Source: JAJOKK01 sp965370555
GTDB lineage: Bacteria > Bipolaricaulota > Bipolaricaulia > UBA7950 > UBA9294
Assembly (NCBI GenBank): GCA_965370555.1
Contig: CBDUVB010000003.1
Location: 1-64,000, forward strand
Direction of reading: 5' to 3'
DNA: 64,000 nucleotides
Numbering within the stretch: the stretch's first letter is position 1; every line of letters starts with the position of its first letter. The notes under the pieces are model-generated. The model did not search any database and was not told the DNA's origin. It saw only the letters and a list, made by a program, of their open reading frames with translations. Positions 50,793-60,254 of the stretch are shown in pieces. The position numbers were made by a program, and so were the translations under genes.

Positions 50793-52073
50793 TCATCGCG
50801 CGCGCCGGACGATGAGGGTGCTCTTCTCGACCTTATCGACGACGACCTTGTCCCCCCTTAGGATTTCATCCTCTACGGAGATAGCATGCCAGTACTCGCC
50901 GTGCACGAAGACCGTTCCCGCGGGATCGAGGTCACTCTTCGCGATTCCGACTGAGTCGATCATTCCGTCCTTCCCGGTGACCGGGCGCCTGCGCTGGATG
51001 AGGAGCCCCTTGGAGACGATGAACACGAAGAGTGCAGTGATCGTTCCCACGGTAAGGAAGACCGTTGCCCAGGAGAGGCCGATCGCGCGGTTTTGGATGT
51101 CAAATAGGGTGAACGACCCGACGAGGAGGGCGATCACTCCTCCGGTGGTTAGGATTCCGTTGGTCGGTGTGAACGCATCGAGAACCATCAACAGCGTCCC
51201 AAACAGGATGAGAGCCACTCCGACGGTGTTCACCGGGAGGATCTGCAACCCCAGGAAGGCGAGGATGAGGCATATCCCGCCTGCAGCGAGGCCGAATCCG
51301 ATTCCTGGATGGAAGAACTCGTAGATCAGCCCGTAGAGGCCGAGGATAAACAGGATGTAGACGATGTTCGGGTCGGCGAGGTAGTTGAGGAGTCGCTCAC
51401 GCAGGGTCGGCCGTATCTTGGTGATTGTGCATCCACTCGTGTGCAGGGTGCGTCCGTCGGGGAGGGCATAGCCATCGAGACGGGCAAGGAGGTCGTCGAG
51501 ATCATCGGCGACGAGATCGATCACCCTCTGATCGAGCGCCTCTAACGCGGTGAGCGAGCTTGACTCGCGGACCGCAGCCTCCGCCCACTCCACGTTGCGC
51601 CCGCGCTCCTCGGCGATAGATTTGGCGAAGGCGACGGCATCGTTTGTGATCTTCTCAGTCATCGTCTCGTCCTGCTCCTCCCCCCCTCCCATCAGATCGA
51701 CCGGGTGAGCAGCGCCGATGTTCGTCCCCGGAGCCATCGCGGCGACATCTGCAGCAAGGGTGATCAGGACCCCGGCCGAAGCGGCCCGTGCCCCGGCAGG
51801 TCCGACGAAGACAACGATCGGAACAGAGGAAGCGAGCTCGGCAATCACGATGTCGCGCATCGACTCTCCTAGCCCACCCGGGGTGTTCAGTTCGATCACG
51901 AGGAGCTCCGCCTGTTCCTCTTCAGCCTGCGCGATCGCCCGCAGGACGAGATCCTTGCTCACTGGGTTGATCGAGCCATCGAGCAGGAGGTGAACGATTC
52001 CCCCACTTCCAAAGGACGCAAGGGAGAGGCTGAAAACGATGGCAAATGCTAAAACAAAGGTACGTCGCATCAT
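50793..52073 (-). CDS. NfeD-type membrane serine protease (ClpP class)
   Basis: Membrane protein thought to act with flotillin/stomatin partners in membrane quality control. Seen: signal peptide, a ClpP-like protease domain (ELNTPGGLGESMRDIV, the nucleophile region GARAASAGVLI), four to five membrane helices (about 230-350), and a C-terminal OB-like NfeD domain (GKDGMIDSVGIAKSDLDPAG, then VFVHGEYWHAIS). 426 residues, the long form. No stomatin gene is adjacent. ATG 52073 is followed directly by a second ATG. Confidence 0.93.
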   Translation of the reverse strand: MMRRTFVLAFAIVFSLSLASFGSGGIVHLLLDGSINPVSKDLVLRAIAQAEEEQAELLVIELNTPGGLGESMRDIVIAELASSVPIVVFVGPAGARAASAGVLITLAADVAAMAPGTNIGAAHPVDLMGGGEEQDETMTEKITNDAVAFAKSIAEERGRNVEWAEAAVRESSSLTALEALDQRVIDLVADDLDDLLARLDGYALPDGRTLHTSGCTITKIRPTLRERLLNYLADPNIVYILFILGLYGLIYEFFHPGIGFGLAAGGICLILAFLGLQILPVNTVGVALILFGTLLMVLDAFTPTNGILTTGGVIALLVGSFTLFDIQNRAIGLSWATVFLTVGTITALFVFIVSKGLLIQRRRPVTGKDGMIDSVGIAKSDLDPAGTVFVHGEYWHAISVEDEILRGDKVVVDKVEKSTLIVRRAR

Positions 52074-52213
52074 GATGAGATGACGTTACACCATTCGCGC
52101 CATGTGATGCAACACATGAAGTGGAGTCTCCTGTCTAGAAAGGGACCTCCAAAGGGAGGCTATTTCGGGTATCATTAAAAGCCAGGAGATTCGATAGAGA
52201 GGAGAAGATAGGA

Positions 52214-52888
52214 ATGATCAAAGCGGTGATATTCGATTTCGATGGTTTGATACTCGACACGGAGCTTCCGGTCTTTCGTGCGTGGCAGGAAGTTTTTGCC
52301 AAGCACGGACAGGAGCTTACCCTTGATGACTGGACCGATTACATCGGCCGGTCGCCTGATACGTTCGACCCGTGCGTTGATCTAGAGCAGCTGCTCGGAC
52401 GGGCGGTCGACCGCGAGGCGCTCCGTATTGAGCACCACCAGTGCGAGGCGAGCCTGATTCAAGCGGAAGAAATACTTCCGGGAGTGGCCAATCTGATCGA
52501 GCAGGCGCTCAAGCGCAACATGCGGTTGGGAATCGCATCGAGTTCCGAGCGCGCGTGGGTGGTCGGGCACCTTGCACGCCTTGGTCTTGGTGATCGCTTT
52601 GAGACGATCCGCTGCTCTGATGATGTGGTGCACACAAAGCCTGCCGCAGATCTGTACTCATCGGTACTCGTTGCGTGGGGGATTGCTCCGAAAGAAGCGT
52701 TCGCACTCGAAGATTCGCCGCACGGTGTCAGCGCAGCCAAGGCGGCAGGGATATTCTGCATTGCTGTTCCCAACGAGATGACCAAAAACCTCGTCTTTGA
52801 TCATGCCGACCTCGTTCTCCCCTCGCTTGCGGGGACGAGTCTGGAGGAATTGCTGCGAAAGATTGGCGCGGATGGCGTACAACCGTAA
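52214..52888 (+). CDS. HAD-superfamily hydrolase, phosphatase/mutase type
   Basis: Likely a sugar or small-molecule phosphatase, or beta-phosphoglucomutase-like. Seen: DFDGLILDTE (motif I), IASSSER (II), HTKPAADLY (III), ALEDSPHGVSAAKAAG (IV) and an alpha-helical cap between I and II. 224 residues from ATG 52214 after GAGGAG. A small CCTCC/GGAGG hairpin lies upstream. The substrate cannot be told from sequence. Confidence 0.9.
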   Translation: MIKAVIFDFDGLILDTELPVFRAWQEVFAKHGQELTLDDWTDYIGRSPDTFDPCVDLEQLLGRAVDREALRIEHHQCEASLIQAEEILPGVANLIEQALKRNMRLGIASSSERAWVVGHLARLGLGDRFETIRCSDDVVHTKPAADLYSSVLVAWGIAPKEAFALEDSPHGVSAAKAAGIFCIAVPNEMTKNLVFDHADLVLPSLAGTSLEELLRKIGADGVQP

Positions 52889-52935
52889 TCTTGCGTGACC
52901 GTTTGTATGATCTTTCACATTCGTGTCATTTGGCC

Positions 52936-53000
52936 TATTTGTGTAATTCGTGATATTGCTGTCATTCGCGCCGTTCGATCTATTTGTGTAATCCATGATA
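52936..53000. repeat. Imperfect direct repeats before recQ
   Basis: TATTTGTGTAATTCGTGATA (52936-52955) and TATTTGTGTAATCCATGATA (52981-53000) differ at two sites and are accompanied by related TCGTGTCATT/GCTGTCATT pieces. They fill the gap before recQ. Confidence 0.6.
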
Positions 53001-53015
53001 ACTGGGAGGACTTGC

Positions 53016-55208
53016 GTGGCCACGCTTCTGGACGTTAAGGCGGCGTTGAAAAAGTTCTGGGGGTACGATAGCTTCCTGCCGTTGCAGGAACGAGCCATCG
53101 AGTCCATCCTGTGCGGCCGCGATTCCATCGTCGTCCTCCCCACCGGGGGAGGGAAGTCTATCTGCTTTCAGGCTCCGGCAGTGACTTTGCCTGGTATGGC
53201 AATCGTCGTCTCCCCTTTAATATCTCTGATGAAAGACCAGATCGACGCTCTTAACGAGTGTGGAGTTCCTGCGGCGCGCATCGATAGCAGTCTATCATCA
53301 ATTGAGCAAGGCGCTGTGATCGATCAGGTTCTCAACCGAAACCTGAAGCTTCTCTATGTGGCTCCCGAGCGGTTCGCTGCAGACGGGTTCGTCCGCTTTC
53401 TGAGACAGGTTGATCTCTCGTTGATCGCTATCGATGAGGCGCACTGCGTCAGCATGTGGGGGCATGACTTCCGTCCCGAGTACAGGCGGCTGGGACGGTT
53501 GAAGGAGACGTTCCCTGGTGTGGCGGTCCACGCTTACACCGCCACCGCCACAGAGCAGGTTCGGCGTGACATAGCCCTCCAGTTGTACCTGGAAGACCCC
53601 GAGGTTCTGATTGGATCTTTCGATCGGCCTAACCTTGTTTACCGGGTGCAGCGGCGATCCAACACCATGCAGCAGGTTTGCAATGTGCTCGATCGTCATC
53701 ATGGGGAATCGGTCATCATCTACTGTATTCGACGAGTTGACGTCGATAGCCTGTGTGCAAAGCTGATTCGAAAGGGCTATCGTGCCGTGCCATACCACGC
53801 TGGGATGAGCGCGGATGATCGCAAGGCGGCCCAGGATACGTTCATCGCTGAGGAGGTTGAGATCATCGTTGCGACTGTGGCGTTTGGGATGGGGATAGAT
53901 AAGTCGAACGTGCGCGCCGTGATCCACACCGGCATGCCTAAGTCGCTCGAACACTATCAGCAGGAGAGTGGCCGCGGAGGGCGCGACGGCTTGGAGGCTG
54001 AGTGTTCTCTGTTCTGGTCGGGGGGAGACTACGGAATCTGGAAGAGCATCCTAGCAAACTCGGAGTCCGGTCAGGCGCGGGAGATCTCCCTCGCCAAGCT
54101 GAACGTGATGTACGACTACTGCACCGGCCTTGCTTGCCGTCATCGCGCTCTGGTCAACTACTTTGATCAGGACCTGGATTGCACAAACTGCGGTGCCTGC
54201 GATGTCTGCCTGGGAGAGATCGGCTCTATGGATGGAGCCCTGGAGATCGCGCAGAAGATCCTCTCCTGCGCGGTGCGGTTGCACGAAAGATTCGGTGCCG
54301 ACTACACAGCGGCTGTGTTGAGCGGATCGCGCGATCACCGTATCCTGGAACGCAAGCATGACTCCCTTTCCACCTACGGCCTGCTTTCAGATCTGCCGAA
54401 GAGCACAACGCGAGATTGGATCGAGCAGCTCGTCGGACAGGGATACATCGAGAAAGCGGGAGACTTCAATGTCCTTCACGTTACGGAAAGGGGTTGGCGC
54501 GTGCTGCGCGGGGAAGAGGTTCCCACCCTGCTCAAGCCTGCTGAGAAACACGTCAGGGCATCGAAGGTGGCGGCCGATTCGTGGGAGGGTGTTGATCGCG
54601 GGTTGTTCGAGACGCTGCGAACCCTGCGCAGGGATCTCGCTACAAGCAAAAACGTTCCTGCCTATGTTGTGTTCGGCGATGCCTCACTACGCGATATGGC
54701 ACGTCGCCGCCCGTCCACCCTGGGAGCCTTCTTGCAGACGCGCGGTGTCGGGAGTGCGAAGGCCGAGCAGTACGGCACTCTCTTTCTCGGTGTCATCGAG
54801 GAATACAGCCGTGAACACTCGCTTGCGCTGGATGTCTCTCCTCCTCAAGGAGCACGAAGCGTGCGTAAGCAGCAGCGATCCACGCTCAACATGGCGCGAC
54901 AGATTGCGTTCGGCTTGTTCGCGCAGGGCGTCTCCATTGAGGAGATCGCGCGTTCGGTCGACCGCGTACCGTCAACAGTGGTTAAGTACCTGGTCGCGTA
55001 CATCAATCAGGAGAGGATCGAGGATTCCTCGCCCTGGGTCGAGGAGCAGGCATTCGATCGTATTGCAGAGGCTGTCGTGCGGGTGGGTACCGATCAACTA
55101 GGACCGATCCACCATGCTCTTGGAGGTGAGGTCGACTACGACCTGATACGGATCAGCCTGGCGCTATTGCAGAGCAGGAAACGTGGAACGGCGAACACGG
55201 AACAATGA
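53016..55208 (+). CDS. recQ: ATP-dependent DNA helicase RecQ
   Basis: 3'-5' helicase in recombination and fork repair. Seen: LPTGGGKSICFQ (I), DEAHCVSMWGHDFRPEY (II), TATATEQVRRDI (III), GMGIDKSNVRAVIH and QESGRGGRDG (V-VI), an RQC zinc site CRHRALVNYF...CTNCGACDVC, a HRDC domain (DASLRDMARRRPSTLGAFL) and a C-terminal helix-turn-helix region (GVSIEEIARSVDRVPSTVVK). About 730 residues. GTG 53016 has GGGAGG six bases upstream; an earlier frame start at 52995 falls in the repeats. Confidence 0.95.
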   Translation: MATLLDVKAALKKFWGYDSFLPLQERAIESILCGRDSIVVLPTGGGKSICFQAPAVTLPGMAIVVSPLISLMKDQIDALNECGVPAARIDSSLSSIEQGAVIDQVLNRNLKLLYVAPERFAADGFVRFLRQVDLSLIAIDEAHCVSMWGHDFRPEYRRLGRLKETFPGVAVHAYTATATEQVRRDIALQLYLEDPEVLIGSFDRPNLVYRVQRRSNTMQQVCNVLDRHHGESVIIYCIRRVDVDSLCAKLIRKGYRAVPYHAGMSADDRKAAQDTFIAEEVEIIVATVAFGMGIDKSNVRAVIHTGMPKSLEHYQQESGRGGRDGLEAECSLFWSGGDYGIWKSILANSESGQAREISLAKLNVMYDYCTGLACRHRALVNYFDQDLDCTNCGACDVCLGEIGSMDGALEIAQKILSCAVRLHERFGADYTAAVLSGSRDHRILERKHDSLSTYGLLSDLPKSTTRDWIEQLVGQGYIEKAGDFNVLHVTERGWRVLRGEEVPTLLKPAEKHVRASKVAADSWEGVDRGLFETLRTLRRDLATSKNVPAYVVFGDASLRDMARRRPSTLGAFLQTRGVGSAKAEQYGTLFLGVIEEYSREHSLALDVSPPQGARSVRKQQRSTLNMARQIAFGLFAQGVSIEEIARSVDRVPSTVVKYLVAYINQERIEDSSPWVEEQAFDRIAEAVVRVGTDQLGPIHHALGGEVDYDLIRISLALLQSRKRGTANTEQ

Positions 55209-55236
55209 CGAAGATGGAGGGCAATCCAGATCGTGC

Positions 55237-55265
55237 TTGCTCGACACAACCCTTTGTGGTAGCTT
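55237..55265 (+). promoter_or_regulatory. Weak candidate promoter
   Basis: TTGCTC and TAGCTT are 17 bp apart, just upstream of the 55275 gene. The -10 box is poor; the leader would be only a few bases. Confidence 0.3.
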
Positions 55266-55274
55266 AGGGTGGTC

Positions 55275-55835
55275 ATGAAGGCAATTTCGATCTCGATCCT
55301 GTTTGTCCTTGTCATATCGGCCATCGCGTGTGCCTATCCTCACCAGCTGTTCCTCGATCTACCGATTGCGGAGAGCATGGGTGACCGAGGGTTGACCGGT
55401 TACAGGCTCAATCTCTCCTTTGGCACAGGCCCCTCACTGCAAGTCGGTCGAGCGATCACCGATCGTCTCGACCTCTGGATAACGACGTCGCTCTACGGTC
55501 TATTCTCGCTTGAAGTGCGAGCTTTGCTTATCGATCGCCTGGGGCCGCTGAATCTGTCGCTCGCTCTTTCGCAAGACGGGCTCACTCTTCTTTCCGCGCT
55601 CTTGCTCGGTCCGTTACGGATAGATTGGGGGCGGATCATCGGTCTGGATGAGAAAAAATGGGTGACGTTCACCGCATCGAAAACACAGTGGTTCAGTCTT
55701 GTCCTCGGTTTAGAGCACAACGTGCGCTACTCTTTCCTCGGTGGGGTTCGTCTCTTTCCAGGAGGAGGGTTCTGGGGGCTCTCCATCCTCATGCAGGAAC
55801 AGCGCTGGACGATCTCAGCGGGAGGGATCTTTTGA
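55275..55835 (+). CDS. Exported beta-rich protein, outer-membrane-like
   Basis: About 186 residues, not recognised. Seen: signal peptide (ISISILFVLVISAIACAYP), then alternating hydrophobic and polar stretches typical of short beta strands (LSFGTGPSLQVGRAITDRLD, LWITTSLYGLFSLEV, FWGLSILMQEQRWTISAGGIF) and a final Phe, as in outer-membrane barrels. Its stop overlaps the TTG start of the phosphoesterase gene, so the two are coupled. Confidence 0.65.
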   Translation: MKAISISILFVLVISAIACAYPHQLFLDLPIAESMGDRGLTGYRLNLSFGTGPSLQVGRAITDRLDLWITTSLYGLFSLEVRALLIDRLGPLNLSLALSQDGLTLLSALLLGPLRIDWGRIIGLDEKKWVTFTASKTQWFSLVLGLEHNVRYSFLGGVRLFPGGGFWGLSILMQEQRWTISAGGIF

Positions 55836-56716
55836 AGTTCTCTATCGGTCTGGTTGTTCTACTCATCTTGCTACATGTTGTGACGATCGCCTCCTCGCTC
55901 ACGATCCTCTATACCAACGACATTCACAGTCGACTCGACCGCCTGGAAGGGTTGGCCGCGTTGATTGCGGAGGAGCGATCTCAGACTGACGATCTCTTGC
56001 TTTTCGACGGGGGGGATGCGTGGCACGATTTCCGTGTACCACTCTACGCGGTGTGGGGAGCCGATGAGATAGTCGCGTGGATGAACCGGGTCGGATATGA
56101 CGCAATGGCTGTTGGAAATCACGATCTCTATTGGGGGGCGGAGCGGCTTGCCGAACTCTCTTCAGAGGCTGATTTCCCCCTCCTTGCCGCTAATTTGCTT
56201 CCTCAGTATGGAGTGGTGGCGCCGTTTATCCCGTACACGATCCGAACGGTGGACGGGTTGCAGGTGCTGATAATCGGGCTGATCACGCCCGAGGATTTTC
56301 CCTACCCGGATTACCCCTGGGTGAGGTATATCGAACCGGCGGAAGCGCTGCACATGGTTTTGGAAGAGGCAGGAGCGGAGGTCGACTTCGTGGTCGTTCT
56401 GGGGCACCTATCCGTGGCGCGAGCGGTGCGGATTACACGCGTGGTTCCCGATATTGACGTCTTCCTCACCGGCCACTATCACGAAATCACACCTGATCCG
56501 GTGCGAGAAGGGAAGACCCTGATCCTTCAGGCCGGTGCATTCGGTTGCTACTTGGGCCGTCTCAAGCTAGAGATCGATTCGCAATCCGGGGAGATTGTAT
56601 CAGCGCGGAACTCACTACTTGAGACGAAGAAGACCCCGGTCGTGCTCGACCGGGGCTATCTGAAGCTCTTTACCGTGGTGGTACTCATCGCTACATCGTT
56701 GTTGCTTACCCATTAG
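55832..56716 (+). CDS. 5'-nucleotidase-like metallophosphoesterase, exported
   Basis: Exported hydrolase of nucleotides or similar esters. Seen: a signal or anchor helix (IGLVVLLILLHVVTIASSL), then the metal motifs YTNDIHSRL, FDGGDAWHD, VGNHDLYWG, VLGHLSVAR and LTGHYHEI in the order of the calcineurin-like/UshA family, and a C-terminal helix (FTVVVLIATSLLLTH). About 294 residues, so it lacks the C-terminal 5'-nucleotidase domain of UshA. I chose TTG 55832, five bases after GGAGGG and overlapping the upstream stop; upstream in-frame codons read through another gene. Confidence 0.85.
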   Translation: MKFSIGLVVLLILLHVVTIASSLTILYTNDIHSRLDRLEGLAALIAEERSQTDDLLLFDGGDAWHDFRVPLYAVWGADEIVAWMNRVGYDAMAVGNHDLYWGAERLAELSSEADFPLLAANLLPQYGVVAPFIPYTIRTVDGLQVLIIGLITPEDFPYPDYPWVRYIEPAEALHMVLEEAGAEVDFVVVLGHLSVARAVRITRVVPDIDVFLTGHYHEITPDPVREGKTLILQAGAFGCYLGRLKLEIDSQSGEIVSARNSLLETKKTPVVLDRGYLKLFTVVVLIATSLLLTH

Positions 56717-56921
56717 AAGGTGCCTTCAATAGTCGGACAAAGGCCAAAATGAAGATGTAGCTTCACGCGTCTGATTACCCACATTCCTCATTAACCATAT
56801 TCTCCCTTCTGCAATCGGGTTCAATTCCTCCTCCTGTTGATTTTTTCATCGATTAGTGCTATGGTGAAATTGTTTCCGTCTTAGGGTAGATCAGAAAGAA
56901 AAGGGTCAGGAGGCGATAAAG
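56717..56921. other. Gap before a decayed gene
   Basis: AT-rich spacer with no gene. It ends in AGGAGGCGATAAAG, a perfect ribosome binding site in front of the broken frame described next. Confidence 0.4.
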
Positions 56922-57359
56922 ATGGTGACCCTTAAACGAGGAGCGTGGTGGCTTGTCCGGTCTGCCTCAACTCCCTAGACAGAGGAACGCGTCACTTGGG
57001 TGAGTAGTTACCACTTTTCTATTCTTACCCTAGGGCTGTACGCACCTTGGGGCTGGTGCAGCATCAAGCGATGGCAGACCGACAACCTCTACTTTGCCAA
57101 CCCCGGTGATATTGAAAGGTTCTGAGAAGAGGCGATGTTTTATGGTCATAAGGGAGCCAAGAGAGCAGGATATGATGCCCCATTTACAGGGGACATCACT
57201 GACTGGAAGGAGCTGTGAGCCCGGTGTTCGAGATTCCGGACTTGACTGGCTGTGTCAGATCGGGACAACCTGGATGACGGAGGATGTGCACATGTTAAAT
57301 GGTCCCGGTGGCAGCGGGATGACTTTAGCGAGTTCGATATTTTTGAGGTGTTAGGTTGA
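56922..57359 (+). pseudogene. Decayed gene with good start signal
   Basis: ATG 56922 follows AGGAGG but the frame stops after 18 residues (MVTLKRGAWWLVRSASTP). Another frame from 57000 to 57359 reads as protein (LYAPWGWCSIKRWQTDNLYF, then YGHKGAKRAGYDAPFTGDIT and KWSRWQRDDFSEFDIFEVLG) and is broken only by three TGA codons. The composition suggests an exported or surface protein. I read it as a recent pseudogene; recoding of TGA is unlikely but all three stops are the same. Confidence 0.4.
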
Positions 57360-57380
57360 CCGCTTAGGAGGCAATTTGCC

Positions 57381-59972
57381 ATGCGTAAATCGATCTTTCT
57401 TGTGCCGCTTCTCTTAGTGAGCTTACTCTTCTTGGCAGGGTGTGACATAATTTTCCCGCCACCCCCACCACCACCACCACCACCACTACTTGAAGAGCCT
57501 TACGGTGCTCCTTTTGATCCTAATGCAATTACGGTTGATCCAGCAACCGGAGCCGCAATCGTCTCCAATCAAGTGATCGTCAGGTTCAAAGAGGGTCGCG
57601 CTAAGGCTACTATAGAAGCAGTGATCGCCAGGCTTGACTGTATTATTATAGGAGAGATCCCCATACTTAACGTTTATCAACTGAAAACACCAAACGGTGC
57701 TGACCCTACTGCTTTGGTCGCTCAATTCGCAAATAGCCCTCATGTTCAGTGGGCAGAAGCCAATCATATTATACGTGTGGATGCACCTACTGGGAGCACT
57801 TCTGCTTCCGAACCCACCGATCCGTATTTCCGGGAACAATGGGCATTACACAATACCGGTCAAACTGGGGGAAGCGTGGATGCCGATATAGACGCCCCAG
57901 AAGCTTGGACGATAGAGAAAGGTCATCCAAGCGTAACCATCGCTATTTTAGATACCGGGGTAAACTATAGACACGAGGACTTGGAGGACAATCTCCGGAT
58001 GCCTGCGGGGATTGTTTTTGATTTTATTGATAACGATACCTCTCCCATGGACGAGGGTGATCCTAATCGTCATGGCTATGGCCATGGCACGGCGATGACC
58101 GGTGTTGCTGCGGCTAGTATGAGCGATAAGGGGATAGTCGGTGTGGCTCCCCATGCCACGTTTTTACCGGTACGGGTGATAGACCAAGGAAACCAAGTAG
58201 ATGCCATAGGAGAAGAGTTTGCAGTAACCCTGGGTATACTTTTCGCATATAACCGTATACAGGCCAGGGTAATAAGTATGAGTTTCACCCTTTCCAAAGA
58301 TACGTATTTACTCAAGGATGCAATTAGTATGCTGGTAAGAAACAACGACGTTCTCCTAGTATCATCAGCGGGAAATAATGATTCTTCCACTCCAATGTAT
58401 CCAGCTGGGTTTCCCGGGGTTATGGCCGTAGCGGCAACTGATCATAACGACAAGAGGTCGGACTGGGGAGAGAGGCGGGACTGGCGGTGGTGGCCGTTGC
58501 CACCAGGGTGGGTGCTGGTCAAATCAGCGTCAAACTATGGCCCCTGGGTAGATGTCTCTGCACCTGGTGGCAGTAGCGAAAGAATGATTTGGAGTACCGC
58601 TCTTTCTAACAATGACAGCTACCATAATACTGGTGGAACATCCTCAGCAGCAGCGTTCGTCTCTGGCGTGGCCGCTTTAATATGGTCACTTGATTACAGA
58701 ACTGGTGGAGGGTTCGATCTGTCCGCTAGCGAAGTCCGGGATATCATCGAAAAATCAGCCGATAACATTGACCACCTTAATCCGGGGTTTGAGGGAAGAC
58801 TAGGGGCGGGTAGGGTTAACGCTCATAAAGCCTTATTGGAAGCCGCAAGAAAGCTAGGCCTGCACGAACCTCCCAATGTCAATCGACCTGATCTCACTGT
58901 AAGCTCTGTCAATCTGTCTACGACCTTAGCTAATCCAGGGGATAAGGTATTGGTTACCTTTACCATACAAAACAACGGTGGCCCTATATTGGGAGAAGTT
59001 CAAAACAGGCTGTTCCTGTCGAGTAGCCAATATGGAGGAGCGCAGGAAAACCCATTCGACGATTACCCCATGGCTCTTGGAGATAGTGAGTCCAAAAGCC
59101 AAACGGTCGAGATTACCATCCCGCAGGTGTCAGCAGGCAACTGGTACATCGTTGTCTATACTGACTGCAATGCAACAATCGACGAAACTAACGAATATAA
59201 CAATATCAACAGCGCTGCAATATCGATAGCGGAGCACAGCGGGCCAGAACCTCCTGAAGTGGCAGGAAAGATCATTGATTACAATGCCAGTCCTAGAGAG
59301 GTAACGGTGCCAGGGAACGTCACGTTGAGCGTAACCATTGAGAACACTGGCAACGTTTGGCAGCATTCCTTTTACCCGGCTGTGGATCTAAGGGGACCAA
59401 GCGGCACTATAGAGCATCTTCCCATCGGGCCCATCACCCTTGATCCTGGAGAGCAAGGGAGCATTTCCTGGACTTATACCGTCGACGCCCAAGGAGGTTG
59501 GGACGTGATGTTCGGTCTCTGGGCGGAATCAACTCTGGAGACCTCGCTTGATTATAGGGGCTGGTTCGATGACTACATCATTGCCAGATTGGTAGGACCA
59601 CTCATAAATATTGTTGGCACATGGTCTGGAATCCTTACCCAACAACCAGACAGAAGATTTTTCTATAAGATGGTTCTTTCCCAGGAAGGCACCACTGTTA
59701 GCGGAACATCTAGAGTAGAATGGGCAGAGGATCCACAATACTACAAGATAACCCGGATAGAAGGGACGATAGTTGATGGTGAATTTATCTATCGGGACAC
59801 GGAAATATTGGAAGAAAGGCCTCGTCCAGGTATCTATTGGTGCTTGATAACGAGGGCGGAGTTGACGTTCGCCCCTGGTCTAGATGTGGATTCATTGTCT
59901 GGTCCATATGTATGTATGTGTGAAGCTGATGAATGCTTGCCCGGAGAAATCTATCTAGAAAGACATGAATGA
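57381..59972 (+). CDS. Subtilisin-like serine protease lipoprotein with CARDB domain
   Basis: Exported S8 family protease, 863 residues. Seen: lipobox signal (LVSLLFLAGC), a run of ten prolines, an inhibitor-like prodomain (NQVIVRFKEG...VQWAEANHIIR), and the catalytic triad in AILDTGVNYRHEDL (Asp), HGYGHGTAMTG (His) and GTSSAAAFVSG (Ser). After the protease comes a CARDB-like domain (PDLTVSSVNLSTTLANPGDK), a second such beta domain from about residue 630, and a C-terminal beta region of 100 residues with clustered cysteines (CMCEADEC). AGGAGG precedes ATG 57381. Likely digests proteins at the cell surface. Base use is more AT-rich than the core genes, hinting at transfer. Confidence 0.92.
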   Translation: MRKSIFLVPLLLVSLLFLAGCDIIFPPPPPPPPPPLLEEPYGAPFDPNAITVDPATGAAIVSNQVIVRFKEGRAKATIEAVIARLDCIIIGEIPILNVYQLKTPNGADPTALVAQFANSPHVQWAEANHIIRVDAPTGSTSASEPTDPYFREQWALHNTGQTGGSVDADIDAPEAWTIEKGHPSVTIAILDTGVNYRHEDLEDNLRMPAGIVFDFIDNDTSPMDEGDPNRHGYGHGTAMTGVAAASMSDKGIVGVAPHATFLPVRVIDQGNQVDAIGEEFAVTLGILFAYNRIQARVISMSFTLSKDTYLLKDAISMLVRNNDVLLVSSAGNNDSSTPMYPAGFPGVMAVAATDHNDKRSDWGERRDWRWWPLPPGWVLVKSASNYGPWVDVSAPGGSSERMIWSTALSNNDSYHNTGGTSSAAAFVSGVAALIWSLDYRTGGGFDLSASEVRDIIEKSADNIDHLNPGFEGRLGAGRVNAHKALLEAARKLGLHEPPNVNRPDLTVSSVNLSTTLANPGDKVLVTFTIQNNGGPILGEVQNRLFLSSSQYGGAQENPFDDYPMALGDSESKSQTVEITIPQVSAGNWYIVVYTDCNATIDETNEYNNINSAAISIAEHSGPEPPEVAGKIIDYNASPREVTVPGNVTLSVTIENTGNVWQHSFYPAVDLRGPSGTIEHLPIGPITLDPGEQGSISWTYTVDAQGGWDVMFGLWAESTLETSLDYRGWFDDYIIARLVGPLINIVGTWSGILTQQPDRRFFYKMVLSQEGTTVSGTSRVEWAEDPQYYKITRIEGTIVDGEFIYRDTEILEERPRPGIYWCLITRAELTFAPGLDVDSLSGPYVCMCEADECLPGEIYLERHE

Positions 59973-60067
59973 TAAAGGTCAAATTCGAACCCTTCAACGA
60001 AGGGACTGCGGTTCATTCATTGGATGGGAAAATAGTTATAGCGGGAGGCGTTTCCTTTAGCTTCTAG
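59969..60067 (+). CDS. Possible small coupled reading frame, 32 aa
   Basis: ATG 59969 overlaps the protease stop by four bases (ATGA) and encodes MIKVKFEPFNEGTAVHSLDG then KIVIAGGVSFSF. It could be a translationally coupled small protein or the tail of a lost beta-barrel gene, since its VSFSF end resembles barrel ends. There is no family match. Confidence 0.3.
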   Translation: MIKVKFEPFNEGTAVHSLDGKIVIAGGVSFSF

Positions 60068-60254
60068 TCATGATTAATCGTTAGTATTGGTGTCATTGCT
60101 GGGAACAAGGGGGTTGCCATTGAATTTACAGTCTTGGAATTAGCGTGATGAATCCCGATGGAAGTAATAGGCAGATTCTTATAGAAGGATACGGTAGGTC
60201 TCTAAGCTGGTCACGTTAAGACCGCTTGCAGCAAAAGGAACAAAAGGAGGGCTA

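Noticed and set aside
57094..57354. 86-codon frame starting at an ATG
   Set aside because: It is out of phase with the protein-like frame of the decayed gene and shows no family pattern.
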